64,000 nucleotides of DNA from Acinetobacter calcoaceticus (GTDB lineage: Bacteria > Pseudomonadota > Gammaproteobacteria > Pseudomonadales > Moraxellaceae), in assembly GCF_900520355.1 (NCBI RefSeq), contig NZ_LS999521.1:2108001-2172000 (forward strand). Direction: 5' to 3'. Shown in pieces: positions 26,228-36,231 of this stretch. The translations under genes and the position numbers were made by a program. Position 1 is the first letter of the stretch. Each line of letters begins with the position of its first letter. Under the pieces are notes generated by a model, which saw nothing but the letters and a program-made list of their open reading frames with translations, made no database searches and was not told the DNA's origin.

Positions 26228-27250
26228 TTACGACGATGATTCTTTGCCATATTGTCGAGGACTTTGTCCAAACCATCGTTTAAATGCATGATTAAATGCT
26301 GCTGGTTCAGAATAACCGAGCAATTCAGCAATAACTTCTATTGAGTATTCCCTATATTCCATAAGCTTTAATGCCTTATTCTTGATAATTTGTTCACGAA
26401 TTTGCTTATAACTCGTATTTAACTGTTGCAATTGATGCCTTAATGTCCTTTCAGGCATTTTCAATGCAAAAGCAGTTTCCGCCATGCTCGGGATAATTCC
26501 TTGCTGTAATTCAAGATAATCTTGCACACATTGTATGATATGTGGAGTTTGGTGATCTTGTTGATTTAATCTTGTTATTTCTGTAATACATTTTGATTCA
26601 TAAATACGATGTGTAATGATATCCGCTGAAGGGATTTTGATTTCAAGCACATCCTTGCTTAGGCTAAATGCTGCATATTTACCATTAAAGTGCACATCAT
26701 CGCCGTAATATGCAAAATAGCGAGATAAAGTATCTGAGTTAGTTGGTTTTTCAAATGGAAGTTCTATACGCATAGTGGGCATTTGTAATCCCATCATCGT
26801 ATAAATATCTTGAATAAATTTATAAGTTCCTGAAACTTCACATTGCGCCCGTAACTGTCCCACTTGCGTTTTCAAATCAACAGGCAAATAACTTAAAATT
26901 GTACGCTCATCAGTCTCATATAGACCTAAAGCACCAAATAAATGAGTAAGTCTTTGATATTTTATTCCTTTATTTAATGCAGTTTGAACATCATTACTTG
27001 TTACAAGCAACATAAGCAATGGGCCGTAACCTGCTAAAGCATAATGCTGTCCAATAAATAAGCCCTTTTCAGGCTCAACATTTTCACTAATAATTTGTTG
27101 AATATCCCATTCTAAGCGATCATGAATTGTGGAACTCGGATCTAAAGCATCAACCTTAATTCCTATACCAGCCAAACGTGAGTCGACATCAATGCCTGCA
27201 TTGCGCATTCCTTGAATTAAATACATTAAACCAAGTATCGACCGTTTCAT
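26228..27250 (-). CDS. AraC family transcriptional regulator
   Basis: 340-aa regulator with an N-terminal ligand-sensing domain of the AraC_N (OruR/ArgR-like) type over about residues 15-200. The C-terminal double helix-turn-helix occupies about 235-335. HTH1 includes MAETAFALKMPERTLRHQL. HTH2 includes IEVIAELLGYSEPAAFNHAF, followed by the family signature FKRWFGQSPRQYG. It is divergently transcribed from a flavin monooxygenase with a 160-bp shared gap, the usual layout for activation of the neighbour. The effector is unknown; lipid-like or ketone substrates of the monooxygenase are candidates by inference. Confidence 0.93.
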   Translation of the reverse strand: MKRSILGLMYLIQGMRNAGIDVDSRLAGIGIKVDALDPSSTIHDRLEWDIQQIISENVEPEKGLFIGQHYALAGYGPLLMLLVTSNDVQTALNKGIKYQRLTHLFGALGLYETDERTILSYLPVDLKTQVGQLRAQCEVSGTYKFIQDIYTMMGLQMPTMRIELPFEKPTNSDTLSRYFAYYGDDVHFNGKYAAFSLSKDVLEIKIPSADIITHRIYESKCITEITRLNQQDHQTPHIIQCVQDYLELQQGIIPSMAETAFALKMPERTLRHQLQQLNTSYKQIREQIIKNKALKLMEYREYSIEVIAELLGYSEPAAFNHAFKRWFGQSPRQYGKESSS

Positions 27251-27410
27251 TCTTCTATCAATTTCCCTAGACTCAAATGTTTTACTATAAAGACGAAAGA
27301 AAATTAATTGCCGAATCTATCAATTTTCACGTCGTTACAATCATGTTTAAACTGATCAAAAAACGTTAGTCTTGCATGCAATCCTCTTTTCAGCTTATGC
27401 AGGGTTTCCA

Positions 27411-28919
27411 ATGCTAAACGCAAAGCAAGATACTATTCAAAAAACTAAAATCGCTATTATTGGTGCTGGATTTGGTGGCCTAGCAATGGCAATCCGTTTA
27501 CTGCAAAATCAACAGCAAGACTTTATTATTTTAGAAAAATCAAATGATGTTGGTGGAACTTGGAGAGAAAATCGCTATCCCGGTGCGGCATGTGATGTTC
27601 AATCTCATATGTACTCCCTCTCTTTTGCACCCAAAACTGACTGGTCAAAACGTTACGCTGAAGCACCAGAGATTTTTCAATATATTCAAGATATTACAAA
27701 AAAATATAAGATTAAAGATTACTGTAAGTTTAACCATGATGTAACTCATGTCCAATATGATGAAGCACGTCACGTGTGGACTCTAGATTTTAAAAATCAA
27801 CCTTCGATCGAAGCTCAATTTGTAGTTTTTGCATCAGGCCCGTTGCACATTCCGCAAATTCCCCATATTCAAGGCATCGAAAAATTTAAAGGTAAAGTTT
27901 TCCATTCATCACAATGGGAACATGACTATAACTTAAATGGTAAATCAGTCGCATCGATTGGTACAGGTGGTAGTGCAATCCAATATATTCCAGAAATAGC
28001 TGGAGATGTTAAGCAGCTCTATGTATTTCAAAGAACGGCAGCGTGGGTAATACCACGAGATGAACGCAAATACTCAGGTTTGAGTAAAGCATTATTCAAA
28101 TCTTCTAATATTTATCGCCAAATTCATCGTAGTCGTCTTTATTGGAGTAATGAGTCACGCGTTGTTCCAATTGTTCAACCTCAAATTATGAAATATGGCC
28201 AAAAGTTGGCAGAAGCTTTCCTCCGCTTCCAAGTGAAAGACAAAGAAGTGGCCAAGAAACTCACCCCGGACTTTGTGATGGGATGTAAACGTATTCTTAT
28301 TTCAAATAAATACTACCCTACATTTAACCGTAAAAATGTTGAGCTAATAACGGATAGCATTCAAGAAATTAAAGTAAACAGTATTATTACTAAAGATGGT
28401 AAAGAACGGCCTATTGACTGTTTAATTTACGGCACAGGTTTTATTACTGACCCGCGTATTTACTTAAAACATTTCACTTGTATTGGACGCAATCAAATCG
28501 AGTTAAAACAAGCATGGAAAGATGGCGCAGCAAGTTATTATGGCATTATGACTAAGAACTTTCCCAACCTATTTCAATTAGTCGGCCCTAATACAGTTTT
28601 AGGTCATAATTCGGTTATTTTTATGATTGAATCTCAAGTAAATTACATTTTACAACTGATTCAACTTGTAGAAAAGTCTGGTCAAAAAGCAATTGAGATC
28701 AAACCAGAAGTTCAAGATGCTTTTAACGAGCGGGTTCAAACTCAGCTTCAGGGGACTGTATGGCAAGCTGGAGGTTGTAGTAGTTGGTATCAATCTGCCG
28801 ATGGGAAAAACTTTTCACTCTGGCCAACTTATACATGGAAATATTGGTTAGAAACACGCAAAGTTAATCCTAAAGATTACTTACTCTTAAATAAAAGCTC
28901 ACAGAGCTATGCAGCTTAA
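27411..28919 (+). CDS. Flavin-containing (Baeyer-Villiger type) monooxygenase
   Basis: 502-aa FAD/NADPH monooxygenase. The FAD Rossmann motif is IAIIGAGFGGLAMA (near residue 14) and the NADPH Rossmann motif is VASIGTGGSAIQ (near 180). Between them lies the Baeyer-Villiger fingerprint FKGKVFHSSQWE; the usual final Pro or Asp is Glu here. VGGTWRENRYPGAACD is another strong BVMO segment. The ATG at 27411 was chosen over an upstream TTG because the protein then starts shortly before the FAD motif. It faces an AraC regulator and probably oxidises a ketone or aromatic substrate; the true substrate is unknown. Confidence 0.9.
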   Translation: MLNAKQDTIQKTKIAIIGAGFGGLAMAIRLLQNQQQDFIILEKSNDVGGTWRENRYPGAACDVQSHMYSLSFAPKTDWSKRYAEAPEIFQYIQDITKKYKIKDYCKFNHDVTHVQYDEARHVWTLDFKNQPSIEAQFVVFASGPLHIPQIPHIQGIEKFKGKVFHSSQWEHDYNLNGKSVASIGTGGSAIQYIPEIAGDVKQLYVFQRTAAWVIPRDERKYSGLSKALFKSSNIYRQIHRSRLYWSNESRVVPIVQPQIMKYGQKLAEAFLRFQVKDKEVAKKLTPDFVMGCKRILISNKYYPTFNRKNVELITDSIQEIKVNSIITKDGKERPIDCLIYGTGFITDPRIYLKHFTCIGRNQIELKQAWKDGAASYYGIMTKNFPNLFQLVGPNTVLGHNSVIFMIESQVNYILQLIQLVEKSGQKAIEIKPEVQDAFNERVQTQLQGTVWQAGGCSSWYQSADGKNFSLWPTYTWKYWLETRKVNPKDYLLLNKSSQSYAA

Positions 28920-28933
28920 AATGTTCAAGACAT

Positions 28934-28963
28934 AATAGGTGGGTTAAAAACAATCCACCTATT
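28934..28963 (+). promoter_or_regulatory. Hairpin abutting the lysO-like start codon
   Basis: AATAGGTGGGTT (28934-28945) pairs with AATCCACCTATT (28952-28963) through 12 positions, including one G-U pair, with a six-base loop. It lies 14 bp after the monooxygenase stop and five bases before the next gene's ATG (28969). The only purine-rich ribosome-binding-like sequence, AGGTGG, is inside the left arm. It may be a terminator, a translational control element, or both. Confidence 0.6.
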
Positions 28964-28968
28964 ATTAT

Positions 28969-29880
28969 ATGCAATCTTTTTATCTCATCATTCAAATTTT
29001 TTTAGCACTTGCTTCCGGCTATTTTCTAGCACCTAAATTATCTCTAAATATCCGACAGTTTATTTTCAAAATACTGCCCTATTTTTCTTATATTCTATTA
29101 GCAAGTGTCGCTTTAGAGTTAACACTAGCACTTGACCAAATTGAGAACCCTTCTGCCATACTTCCACCGGCTATAATCATTGCACTTACCACATCTTTTG
29201 GTTCTTTTTTTACGTGTTTATTGGCTTATACAATTTTTGATAAAGAAAGTGTAAAAGGAAAAATCTCACTTCAACTTTTTGTAAATGCTTTAAAGAATAT
29301 TGCAAAAGCCTTTCTTTCCTTAGGCATCGGGGTTTTATTAGGAGCTATTGTCACTCAATTCAACTCACATATTGCATTTAATAGTTGGTATTTATTATTA
29401 CTGTTTATTTTCTTAATTGGCATTGAGCTTGCCTTTACTCACTTTAATCGTACGTGGTTAAGCTGGAAAATTTTAATTGTACCTTTAGCTGCTTTTATAG
29501 GTTCATGTATTGCCGGTTTCTTCAACTACTTTTTGCTTAACAAGCATTTTGCACTAAATGAAACGTTAGCATTAGCGCAAGGTTATGGCTGGTACTCAAT
29601 GTCAGGCATTTTATTTACGCAGTTACACTCGGCAGAACTAGGTGGCATCGCGTTATTAACTGATTTATTTAGAGAAATTGTTGCTATATTTTTAATGTAT
29701 ACAATGGGATGGCGTTTCCCACGCTCTGCTATCTCCAGTGCTGGCGCAACTTCAATGGACGTTACATTAGCAATGGTGAAACAGTCATGCGGTACACATT
29801 ATGTACCACATGCCATGATGAGCGGCTTATTATTAAGCCTACTCGCCCCGCTATTAATTAGCTTATTCCTAAATTTTTAA
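28969..29880 (+). CDS. LysO family (DUF340) transporter, probable lysine exporter
   Basis: 303-aa integral membrane protein with about eight to nine hydrophobic segments, matching LysO (YbjE) of E. coli, a lysine/thialysine exporter. Family features are visible in the C-terminal half: [29 protein letters not shown] and [16 protein letters not shown], which contain the conserved acidic residues required for export in the family. The start lies directly after a hairpin and lacks a normal Shine-Dalgarno. The stop overlaps that of convergent pyrF within TTAA. Substrate specificity is by family inference only. Confidence 0.88.
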   Translation: MQSFYLIIQIFLALASGYFLAPKLSLNIRQFIFKILPYFSYILLASVALELTLALDQIENPSAILPPAIIIALTTSFGSFFTCLLAYTIFDKESVKGKISLQLFVNALKNIAKAFLSLGIGVLLGAIVTQFNSHIAFNSWYLLLLFIFLIGIELAFTHFNRTWLSWKILIVPLAAFIGSCIAGFFNYFLLNKHFALNETLALAQGYGWYSMSGILFTQLHSAELGGIALLTDLFREIVAIFLMYTMGWRFPRSAISSAGATSMDVTLAMVKQSCGTHYVPHAMMSGLLLSLLAPLLISLFLNF

Positions 29881-30575
29881 GCAATTGAAGTAAGAATAGA
29901 CTTCAACATTGCTGTTGGATCTTCTGCTTTAGTAATCGGTCGACCAATGACCAAATGTGTAGAACCATCAAGCATAGCTTGCTTCGGAGTTACAATACGT
30001 TTTTGGTCGTCCGCATTTGTTCCTTCTGGACGAATACCTGGTGTCACCAAAGAGAAGTCTTGTCCAATCAACTCGCGGAGAATTTTAGCTTCTTGTGCAG
30101 AACAAACCACACCATCCAAGCCACTTTCTTTAGTGAGTTTAGCTAAGCGCTTTACGTGCTCTACCGGTTCAACATCCAAACCAATATCTTTTAAATCTTC
30201 AAGCCCCATTGAAGTCAACACTGTGACCGCAATTAACTGAGTTTGATAGTTACCTGCTTTTAAACGCTCTACACAAGTTTCCATCATTTTACGACCACCT
30301 GAAGCATGGACATTTACCATCCACACTCCTAAGTCAGCTGCTGCACAAACAGCCTGAGCAGTAGTATTTGGAATATCATGAAATTTGAGATCAAGAAAAA
30401 CCTCAAAATTTTGTTCTTGAAGTTTTTTTACAACAGATGGACCCTCATGAGTAAAAAGCTCTTTACCCACTTTTACACGGCATAAAGTAGGATCAAGTTG
30501 TTCAACAATTTTTAAAGCGTCATATTGGCTTTTTGCATCTAACGCAACAATGATACTCAAGAGACTTTCTTCCAT
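29877..30575 (-). CDS. pyrF: Orotidine 5'-phosphate decarboxylase
   Basis: 232-aa TIM-barrel enzyme for the last step of UMP synthesis. The catalytic [10 protein letters not shown] motif (Asp-x-Lys-x-x-Asp) is at about residues 60-69. [10 protein letters not shown] begins the first strand, and [10 protein letters not shown] followed by VIGRPIT forms the phosphate-binding end. The ATG at 30575 is preferred over the GTG one codon upstream. It is the most downstream gene of the rpsA-ihfB-lapA-pyrF order, but a hairpin at 30724-30752 separates it from lapA. It overlaps the convergent transporter gene by four bases. Confidence 0.97.
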   Translation of the reverse strand: MEESLLSIIVALDAKSQYDALKIVEQLDPTLCRVKVGKELFTHEGPSVVKKLQEQNFEVFLDLKFHDIPNTTAQAVCAAADLGVWMVNVHASGGRKMMETCVERLKAGNYQTQLIAVTVLTSMGLEDLKDIGLDVEPVEHVKRLAKLTKESGLDGVVCSAQEAKILRELIGQDFSLVTPGIRPEGTNADDQKRIVTPKQAMLDGSTHLVIGRPITKAEDPTAMLKSILTSIA

Positions 30576-30723
30576 CACATAAAATCAGCATCATTATAAT
30601 AGACAAGTCATCAAGTAATAAAGGAATGTATAAGGAAGGCTTTCAAATTTAGAAACAATAATGTCAAGAGGGCTAATTTTTAGAAAAATAAAAAGAAGAA
30701 TACACTGATAAATTAAGGAAGAT

Positions 30724-30752
30724 ACTACTCTTTATCGTAAATAAAGAGTAGT
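30724..30752. terminator. Hairpin downstream of lapA
   Basis: Perfect 12-bp stem, ACTACTCTTTAT (30724-30735) and ATAAAGAGTAGT (30741-30752), with loop CGTAA, seven bases after the lapA stop. The T tract on the minus strand is weak, so it may reduce rather than stop read-through to pyrF. Confidence 0.7.
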
Positions 30753-30759
30753 GTTCGAA

Positions 30760-31125
30760 TTATAACGGAGTAGAGTTTTTATCTTGAGGATAAACATCTA
30801 AAACAGTTTTTTCATGTCTTACATTTGCAGCGGCTTCTGCTGCTGCTAATTGAGCACTTTGAATTTGTTCTTTTCTCAAATGGTCAATATCTTTACGAAG
30901 ACGTTTAATTTCCCAGCTTTGTTGAAACACTCTGAAAACCTGTACACCTAGCAAAAGACCAACCACCGTTCCAAGTACTAATGTGAGTAGCAATAATAAG
31001 CCTAATCGCATAGCTGGAACTTGGGTAAATAACAAATCAACAGAAAGCTCTGTTGGATTTTGCAATACAAGTGCTAAAGAATAACCAAATACAACAATAA
31101 GCAATGCAATTAAAATATAACGCAT
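30760..31125 (-). CDS. LapA family (DUF1049) membrane protein
   Basis: 121-aa inner-membrane protein with two membrane helices: MRYILIALLIVVFGYSLALVL at the N terminus, and about residues 42-66 rich in Leu/Gly/Val. The periplasmic loop carries NPTELSVDLLF, the family hallmark. A cytoplasmic coiled-coil-like tail (about 70-105) contains many Lys, Glu and Ala residues. In E. coli LapA works with LapB in control of LpxC; here no lapB follows. The ATG at 31125 is preferred over a GTG four codons upstream. It sits 26 bp from ihfB, consistent with one transcript. Confidence 0.88.
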   Translation of the reverse strand: MRYILIALLIVVFGYSLALVLQNPTELSVDLLFTQVPAMRLGLLLLLTLVLGTVVGLLLGVQVFRVFQQSWEIKRLRKDIDHLRKEQIQSAQLAAAEAAANVRHEKTVLDVYPQDKNSTPL

Positions 31126-31151
31126 AGGCACACCCACTTATAAATTTTTAT

Positions 31152-31454
31152 TTATTTCCCGGATTCGTTGACTGCATCACGCAGTGCTTTCCCAGGTTTA
31201 AAATGTGGAACAGCTTTAGCTGCCACTTCCACTGATCTTCCCGTTTTAGGATTGCGACCAACTCTTGGGTCACGGTGGTGTAAAGCAAAGCTACCAAAAC
31301 CACGGATTTCAATTCGATTATCAGTTGATAGGGCTTCTATCATTTGATCAATCATAATTTTAACCGCCTCTTCCACTAAAGGTTCAGCTAAGTGGGGGTT
31401 TTTTAGCGCAATGCGTTCAATTAAATCAGACTTATTAAGAGCTTCAGTAGTCAT
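31152..31454 (-). CDS. ihfB: Integration host factor subunit beta
   Basis: 100-aa DNA-bending HU/IHF-family protein; with IhfA it forms the heterodimer that bends DNA sharply and also supports sigma-54 promoters. It begins with the IhfB-type [10 protein letters not shown]. It has the arm signature [30 protein letters not shown], with Pro65 at the intercalation site and the Arg-rich arm, and ends [11 protein letters not shown]. Its place directly downstream of rpsA is the conserved gammaproteobacterial order. Confidence 0.98.
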   Translation of the reverse strand: MTTEALNKSDLIERIALKNPHLAEPLVEEAVKIMIDQMIEALSTDNRIEIRGFGSFALHHRDPRVGRNPKTGRSVEVAAKAVPHFKPGKALRDAVNESGK

Positions 31455-31513
31455 CTACGACCTCGTTATTTATTGCTACTCTATGTCGTCTGATAATAAC
31501 CTGTTTAAATACA

Positions 31514-31552
31514 AAACGGTAGCGCAGTATGTTGAATACTAGGCTACCGTTT
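31514..31552 (-). terminator. Second rpsA terminator hairpin
   Basis: AAACGGTAGC (31514-31523) pairs with GCTACCGTTT (31543-31552), with a further inner AGTAT/ATACT pair. On the minus strand the stem is followed by TTTTGTATTT. It is the outer of two tandem hairpins between rpsA and ihfB. Confidence 0.8.
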
Positions 31553-31568
31553 ACAGTAATTTGTATAA

Positions 31569-31601
31569 AAAGTACAATTCCGTTACATGAAACTGTACTT
31601 T
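31569..31601 (-). terminator. First rpsA terminator hairpin
   Basis: AAAGTACA (31569-31576) pairs with TGTACTTT (31594-31601). On the minus strand the stem ends in a run of five T residues. It starts 10 bases after the rpsA stop codon. Confidence 0.78.
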
Positions 31602-31610
31602 GTTAACTTA

Positions 31611-33284
31611 TTACTTCATTTGTGCTTTGATCAAATCACCAATAGTCTTAGGACCATTTTCTTGATTTGTTGTTACTGTACGTAAAGTAGCAACTGCTTC
31701 TTTCTCTTCAGCTTCGTCTTTCGCTTTAACAGACAAGTTGATAGAGCGAGATTTACGATCAACGTTGATGATTTTCGCTTCAACTTCTTGACCAACTTCT
31801 AAGAATTTAGTTGCATCTTCAACGCGGTCACGGTTGATTTCAGAAGCTTTAAGAGTAGCTTCTACTTCGTCAGCTAACTTAACAGTTGCGCCACGAGCAT
31901 CAACTGCAGTTACAGTACCTTTAACTAAAGTACCACGTTCGTTAGCAGCTAAGAAATCATTGAACGGATCGCTGTTCAATTGCTTGATACCAAGGCTGAT
32001 ACGGTTACCTTCAGCGTCTACAGACAAGATAACAGCTTCAACAGTGTCACCTTTCTTGTAACGACGAATAGCTTCTTCGCCTTGCTCGTTCCAAGAAATA
32101 TCAGACAAGTGTACTAAACCGTCGATACCGCCATTCAAGCCGATGAAGATACCAAAGTCAGTGATAGACTTGATAGTACCAGATACTTTTTCGCCTTTCT
32201 CATGAGCTTTAGCAAACTCTTCCCATGGGTTAGCACGAGTTTGTTTGATACCAAGGCTGATACGACGACGTTCTTCGTCAACTTCAAGAACCATAACATC
32301 AACTTCATCACCAATCTGAACAACTTTAGATGGGTGGATGTTTTTGTTAGTGTGGTCCATTTCAGAAACGTGAACTAAACCTTCAACGCCTTCAGCGATT
32401 TCAGCAAAACAACCGTAGTCAGTTAAGTTAGTTACACGAGCTTTAACGATAGAACCTTTAGGGTAACGGTTCATGATCGCTAACCATGGATCTTCACCTA
32501 ATTGTTTAAGGCCTAAAGATACACGGTTACGCTCACGGTCAAATTTAAGTACTTTAACAGTAACTTCTTGACCAACTTCAACAACTTCTGAAGGATGCTT
32601 GATACGTTTCCAAGCCATATCTGTGATATGGAGAAGACCATCAATACCGCCAAGATCAACGAATGCGCCGTAATCAGTAAGGTTCTTGATAGTACCTGTA
32701 ACTGTTTGACCTTCTTCAAGTTGAGCAAGTAATGCTTCACGGTCAGCAGAAGATTCAGCTTCCATAACAGCACGACGAGATACAACAACGTTATTACGTT
32801 TAGCATCAAGTTTGATTACTTTAAACTCTAACTCTTTACCTTCAAGGTGAGTAGTGTCACGGATAGGACGAGTGTCAACTAATGAACCTGGTAAGAATGC
32901 ACGAACAGGACCGATGTCAACAGTGAAACCGCCTTTAACTTTACCAGAGATAACACCAGTAACGATTTCGCCATCTTCAAAGATTTTTTCAAGTTTAGTC
33001 CAAGTTTCAGCACGCTTAGCTTTTTCACGTGATAAAACTGTTTGACCCATACCGTTGTCAAGAGCTTCAACAACTACGTCAACAGTATCACCAACCTGAA
33101 CTTCAAGTTCACGTTGTTCATTTAAAAATTCAGCACGGTCAACAATGCCTTCAGACTTTAGGCCAGTGTCAACAGTTACCCAGTCGCTATCGATGTTTAC
33201 AACAACACCTTGGATGACTGCACCCTTTTCAACGTTGAGGTTTAATTCACTTTCTTCAAAGAGGGCTGCAAAAGATTCGGTCAT
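31611..33284 (-). CDS. rpsA: 30S ribosomal protein S1
   Basis: 557-aa protein with six S1 (OB-fold) RNA-binding repeats, recognisable from repeated V-x-G-x-V/I...[23 protein letters not shown] segments. The last repeat is the most diverged ([21 protein letters not shown]). S1 recruits mRNAs with weak Shine-Dalgarno sequences to the 30S subunit. The length matches E. coli S1 (557 aa). The gene follows cmk, as in most proteobacteria, and is terminated by two tandem hairpins before ihfB. Codon use is strongly biased towards a small set, as expected for high expression. Confidence 0.98.
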   Translation of the reverse strand: MTESFAALFEESELNLNVEKGAVIQGVVVNIDSDWVTVDTGLKSEGIVDRAEFLNEQRELEVQVGDTVDVVVEALDNGMGQTVLSREKAKRAETWTKLEKIFEDGEIVTGVISGKVKGGFTVDIGPVRAFLPGSLVDTRPIRDTTHLEGKELEFKVIKLDAKRNNVVVSRRAVMEAESSADREALLAQLEEGQTVTGTIKNLTDYGAFVDLGGIDGLLHITDMAWKRIKHPSEVVEVGQEVTVKVLKFDRERNRVSLGLKQLGEDPWLAIMNRYPKGSIVKARVTNLTDYGCFAEIAEGVEGLVHVSEMDHTNKNIHPSKVVQIGDEVDVMVLEVDEERRRISLGIKQTRANPWEEFAKAHEKGEKVSGTIKSITDFGIFIGLNGGIDGLVHLSDISWNEQGEEAIRRYKKGDTVEAVILSVDAEGNRISLGIKQLNSDPFNDFLAANERGTLVKGTVTAVDARGATVKLADEVEATLKASEINRDRVEDATKFLEVGQEVEAKIINVDRKSRSINLSVKAKDEAEEKEAVATLRTVTTNQENGPKTIGDLIKAQMK

Positions 33285-33395
33285 GATATACCTGATAAAT
33301 TCCGCGGTCTTGGATCAGACAAGGCCGGTTTAGTTAAGTATCGACATAGTCTTTATAGACTGATCAAGCTATGCGTCAACTGATAATTCTAATTG

Positions 33396-34076
33396 CTAAA
33401 TGGTACGGCTATCGACATACTCAACCATCAACTTAAATACCTGATCGATCGTTAATTCCGAACTATCAATGATATAAGCGTCTTTGGCTGGCTTGAGTGG
33501 AGCAACTTCTCGCTCCATATCTCTTTTGTCACGCGCCTGTATATTAGCTAAAATGTCGTTTATTTTAGCATCTAGGCCCATGCCCTGCAACTGTTTTACT
33601 CTTCGCTCGGCACGCGACTCAGCAGAAGCCGTTAGATAAATTTTCGCATTTGCTTCTGGAAAAATAGCTGTTGCCATGTCACGACCATCTGCAACCAAAC
33701 CAGGATTTTGTGCAAAAGCTCTTTGTCGCTCAAATAATGCCTGTCTAAGTTCTGGAATTGCTGCAACTTTCGATGCATATTCACCAATCCGTTCTGTACG
33801 AATTGTTTGGGATACATCCTCGCCATCTAGAAAAACTAAAATTCCTGTTGTGGATGTTTCAAATTTGATATCTAGTTGACGTGCATATTGAATGCATTCA
33901 TCGAGCTGACTGTCTAATTTCTCTAATAAATCATGTTTATGTAATGACAATCCTAATAAACGATATAAGGCACCCGAATCGAGTAAATGATATTGATAAT
34001 GTGCTGCAAGTTTTGCGGCCAATGTTCCTTTACCCGAACCACTCGGACCATCAATAGTAATAATTTGAACTGTCAT
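33396..34076 (-). CDS. cmk: Cytidylate kinase
   Basis: 226-aa NMP kinase phosphorylating CMP and dCMP. P-loop [15 protein letters not shown] lies at about residues 10-24. The CMP-specific insert region contains [25 protein letters not shown], and [16 protein letters not shown] carries the conserved GRD. The start is the ATG at 34076; a TTG further upstream would overlap the preceding gene. It lies upstream of rpsA in the conserved cmk-rpsA order, with a gap of 111 bp that probably holds an rpsA promoter. Confidence 0.97.
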   Translation of the reverse strand: MTVQIITIDGPSGSGKGTLAAKLAAHYQYHLLDSGALYRLLGLSLHKHDLLEKLDSQLDECIQYARQLDIKFETSTTGILVFLDGEDVSQTIRTERIGEYASKVAAIPELRQALFERQRAFAQNPGLVADGRDMATAIFPEANAKIYLTASAESRAERRVKQLQGMGLDAKINDILANIQARDKRDMEREVAPLKPAKDAYIIDSSELTIDQVFKLMVEYVDSRTI

Positions 34077-34086
34077 TGAACTCTCA

Positions 34087-34527
34087 CTAAGAAGCAATTG
34101 CTTTAGCTAATCTCGAAAAGCCTAGTGTAATGGCTAGTTTTAGCTGTGCAAGGATTAATTTACTTACCACTGGAGCTTTTGCTGTTAACTCGATGCGGTA
34201 TGTAACTAAAGTTATATATGGCGTAATTTCAGAAAACTCGATTCGACCTAAATGATGTTTAATCAAAGGATTGTCTATTAATTTATATTCAATACTTTTA
34301 TTTTCTTCAAGTAATGTAATTTCTTCTTTAAGTGGCTTGATTGGACCAAATCCCATACGACGAACAGAGCCTAAACCATCAGGTCTTTTAGAATCTGCCG
34401 AGTCTTTCACACGTACAACTTGTAAAGGTGCAAAAGCAGTATTGTAAGTTGCATGTTTAGAGAGCAAGTTAAATACATCACTAAGAGGAGCATTAAATTC
34501 TTTTTTTACAGTAATTACATTACGCAT
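34087..34527 (-). CDS. SRPBCC/START-fold protein
   Basis: 146-aa protein of the SRPBCC (Bet v1-like) superfamily, which bind hydrophobic ligands in a central cavity. It begins [25 protein letters not shown], the typical first strand and helix. The middle [21 protein letters not shown] and the late [13 protein letters not shown] fit the fold. The ATG at 34527 has AGGA eight bases upstream and is preferred over an ATG nine codons earlier. It lies 10 bp before cmk. No catalytic residues can be assigned and the ligand is unknown. Confidence 0.75.
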   Translation of the reverse strand: MRNVITVKKEFNAPLSDVFNLLSKHATYNTAFAPLQVVRVKDSADSKRPDGLGSVRRMGFGPIKPLKEEITLLEENKSIEYKLIDNPLIKHHLGRIEFSEITPYITLVTYRIELTAKAPVVSKLILAQLKLAITLGFSRLAKAIAS

Positions 34528-34597
34528 TGAATATTTCCTATTAAATAGAATCATGGCAGTAAAATCGCGTTAGTTTGCCATAAGCTCGTGTTACTTT

Positions 34598-35101
34598 TTA
34601 ATCATTTAAGGACGTTTTCTGTTGTTTTTCTTGTTTCTTTTGCTCACGTCTTTGTTTAAAAAAATGACTGAGTTGTTGGGCACATTTTTCTTGTAAACAA
34701 CCTTGTTGAAAGGTAAATCTGTGATTGTAATAACCATGTTGTAGTAACTGACGAGCACTTACTAATGAACCTGCTTTAGGTTCTGTTGTACCAAAAACCA
34801 CATGTTTGATTCTTGCATGTACTAATGCGCCTACACACATTGTGCATGGCTCAAGAGTGACATATAAAGTTGCATCTTCAGGCAATCGATAATTGTCTAA
34901 TGATAAGCATGCTGCGCGGATAGCTTGAATTTCTGCATGTGCTGTTGGATCTAACAAACTAATTGGAGCATTATAGCCAGATCCAATTACTCGATTTTGG
35001 CTCACCACAACCGCACCAACAGGGATTTCACCCTGCTGTGCGGCTAATTCAGCTTGCTCGTATGCAAGCTGCATCCAATATTCATCACTATATTCAGTCA
35101 T
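34598..35101 (-). CDS. tadA: tRNA adenosine(34) deaminase
   Basis: 167-aa zinc deaminase that converts A34 to inosine in tRNA-Arg(ACG). The zinc and catalytic signatures are TAHAEIQAI (about residues 52-60, His-x-Glu) and PCTMCVGALVHARI (about 83-96, two Cys). FGTTEPKAGSLVS and the C-terminal FFKQRRE are characteristic of TadA. The C terminus has a short Lys/Gln-rich tail (KKQEKQQKTS). It lies five bases from the hydrolase gene upstream, so the two are probably co-transcribed. Confidence 0.96.
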   Translation of the reverse strand: MTEYSDEYWMQLAYEQAELAAQQGEIPVGAVVVSQNRVIGSGYNAPISLLDPTAHAEIQAIRAACLSLDNYRLPEDATLYVTLEPCTMCVGALVHARIKHVVFGTTEPKAGSLVSARQLLQHGYYNHRFTFQQGCLQEKCAQQLSHFFKQRREQKKQEKQQKTSLND

Positions 35102-35106
35102 GTATT

Positions 35107-36231
35107 TTAGATGATCACACCATGTTGTCTAAGCAAAGCATTCCAGCTATCTATTGAAGTCACTGGCGGGCAATCAGCTAATATACCTCTTAAGCTTAGG
35201 TCTTCACATGGTTTCCATTCTGGTGATAAATCTTTATCAACTAAGCGCGCACGAACGCCTTCTACAAAGTCTGGATGACGAATTTTCCACTCAGAAATTT
35301 GAGCTTCTAAGTCAAAGACTTCATCCCAAGAATGTATTTGTTTACCCCATTGCCACAGCAACCAAGTAATTGCCGCAGTACTAGGAGATCCTTTTTGCAA
35401 GTTCTCACTTGCTTGGCGAAGCCAATCACTGCTCGCATCACGCAAACTAACAATAGCTTGATAATCTTGTTCAAAATTAAAGCCACGGCAAACGCTATGA
35501 ATCACATCAAGTGAGTTTTGCAATGGACCTGCCGCAACAGGACGATGCAAGCTATTTAAAGTATCATCAATTGCGCGAAAATCCCCTGCAGGATAATGAG
35601 CCCAATTAATATTTAAAACTTTTTGCAAAACATTATCACGCTGTGCTTCACAAATATGAGTTGCCCAACCGATGCTATATGCTCCAGCGGCTGTCATGAT
35701 TGAACCAGTTAAACCAGTAAACAAACCTATTGGACCACGATCTGCTAGGAAACGGCTCGCCCCGACATCTGGATATAAACCAATATTAATCTCAGGCATT
35801 GCCAAACGAGAATATGGGGTTACTAGACGGAATGGTGCTGCCATAAACAAACCCAAACCACCACCCATAACATAGCCTTCACCCCAAACAACCACAGGTT
35901 TAGCATAATTATGTAATAGTAAGTCTAAAGCATATTCTTGCTGGAAAAACTTATTTGCAGTATCTACTTCTTGATTTATAACAAGTTGACGCAATTTCCT
36001 AACATCACCACCAGCACAAAAAGCTTTTGGTGTAGTTGAATCTAACCAAATTGCTTTAACGCTCTCATCATCACGAAAATCTTCAAATACACGTAATAAT
36101 GCCGTTACGATTGACTCATCTAAAGCATGCAATGATTTAGGGCGATTCAATCGTACTATACGCCAGCCGTTTTTTGCTTCTTCAACCACCAAGTCCGGGT
36201 GATAGTTATTTACATTGGGAGAGTTCATCAT
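35107..36231 (-). CDS. Enoyl-CoA hydratase/isomerase family protein, HIBCH-like
   Basis: 374-aa crotonase-fold enzyme of the 3-hydroxyisobutyryl-CoA hydrolase (ECH_2) group, normally in valine degradation. The length and the motifs [11 protein letters not shown] (oxyanion hole, about residues 70-80), [11 protein letters not shown] (about 120-130) and [15 protein letters not shown] are characteristic; Glu and Asp in the last are the usual catalytic pair of the hydrolase. No other valine-degradation genes are near, so the physiological substrate is uncertain. Its start overlaps the ung stop by four bases. Confidence 0.87.
   Translation of the reverse strand: MMNSPNVNNYHPDLVVEEAKNGWRIVRLNRPKSLHALDESIVTALLRVFEDFRDDESVKAIWLDSTTPKAFCAGGDVRKLRQLVINQEVDTANKFFQQEYALDLLLHNYAKPVVVWGEGYVMGGGLGLFMAAPFRLVTPYSRLAMPEINIGLYPDVGASRFLADRGPIGLFTGLTGSIMTAAGAYSIGWATHICEAQRDNVLQKVLNINWAHYPAGDFRAIDDTLNSLHRPVAAGPLQNSLDVIHSVCRGFNFEQDYQAIVSLRDASSDWLRQASENLQKGSPSTAAITWLLWQWGKQIHSWDEVFDLEAQISEWKIRHPDFVEGVRARLVDKDLSPEWKPCEDLSLRGILADCPPVTSIDSWNALLRQHGVII

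Noticed and set aside
29877..29880. Overlapping convergent stop codons of the LysO-like gene and pyrF (TTAA)
   Set aside because: Real but common in compact genomes; TAA on both strands arises from a four-base palindrome and implies no special function.
31834..33333. Several open frames on either strand within rpsA
   Set aside because: They arise from the strong codon bias of the ribosomal protein gene and lack any domain or initiation site.
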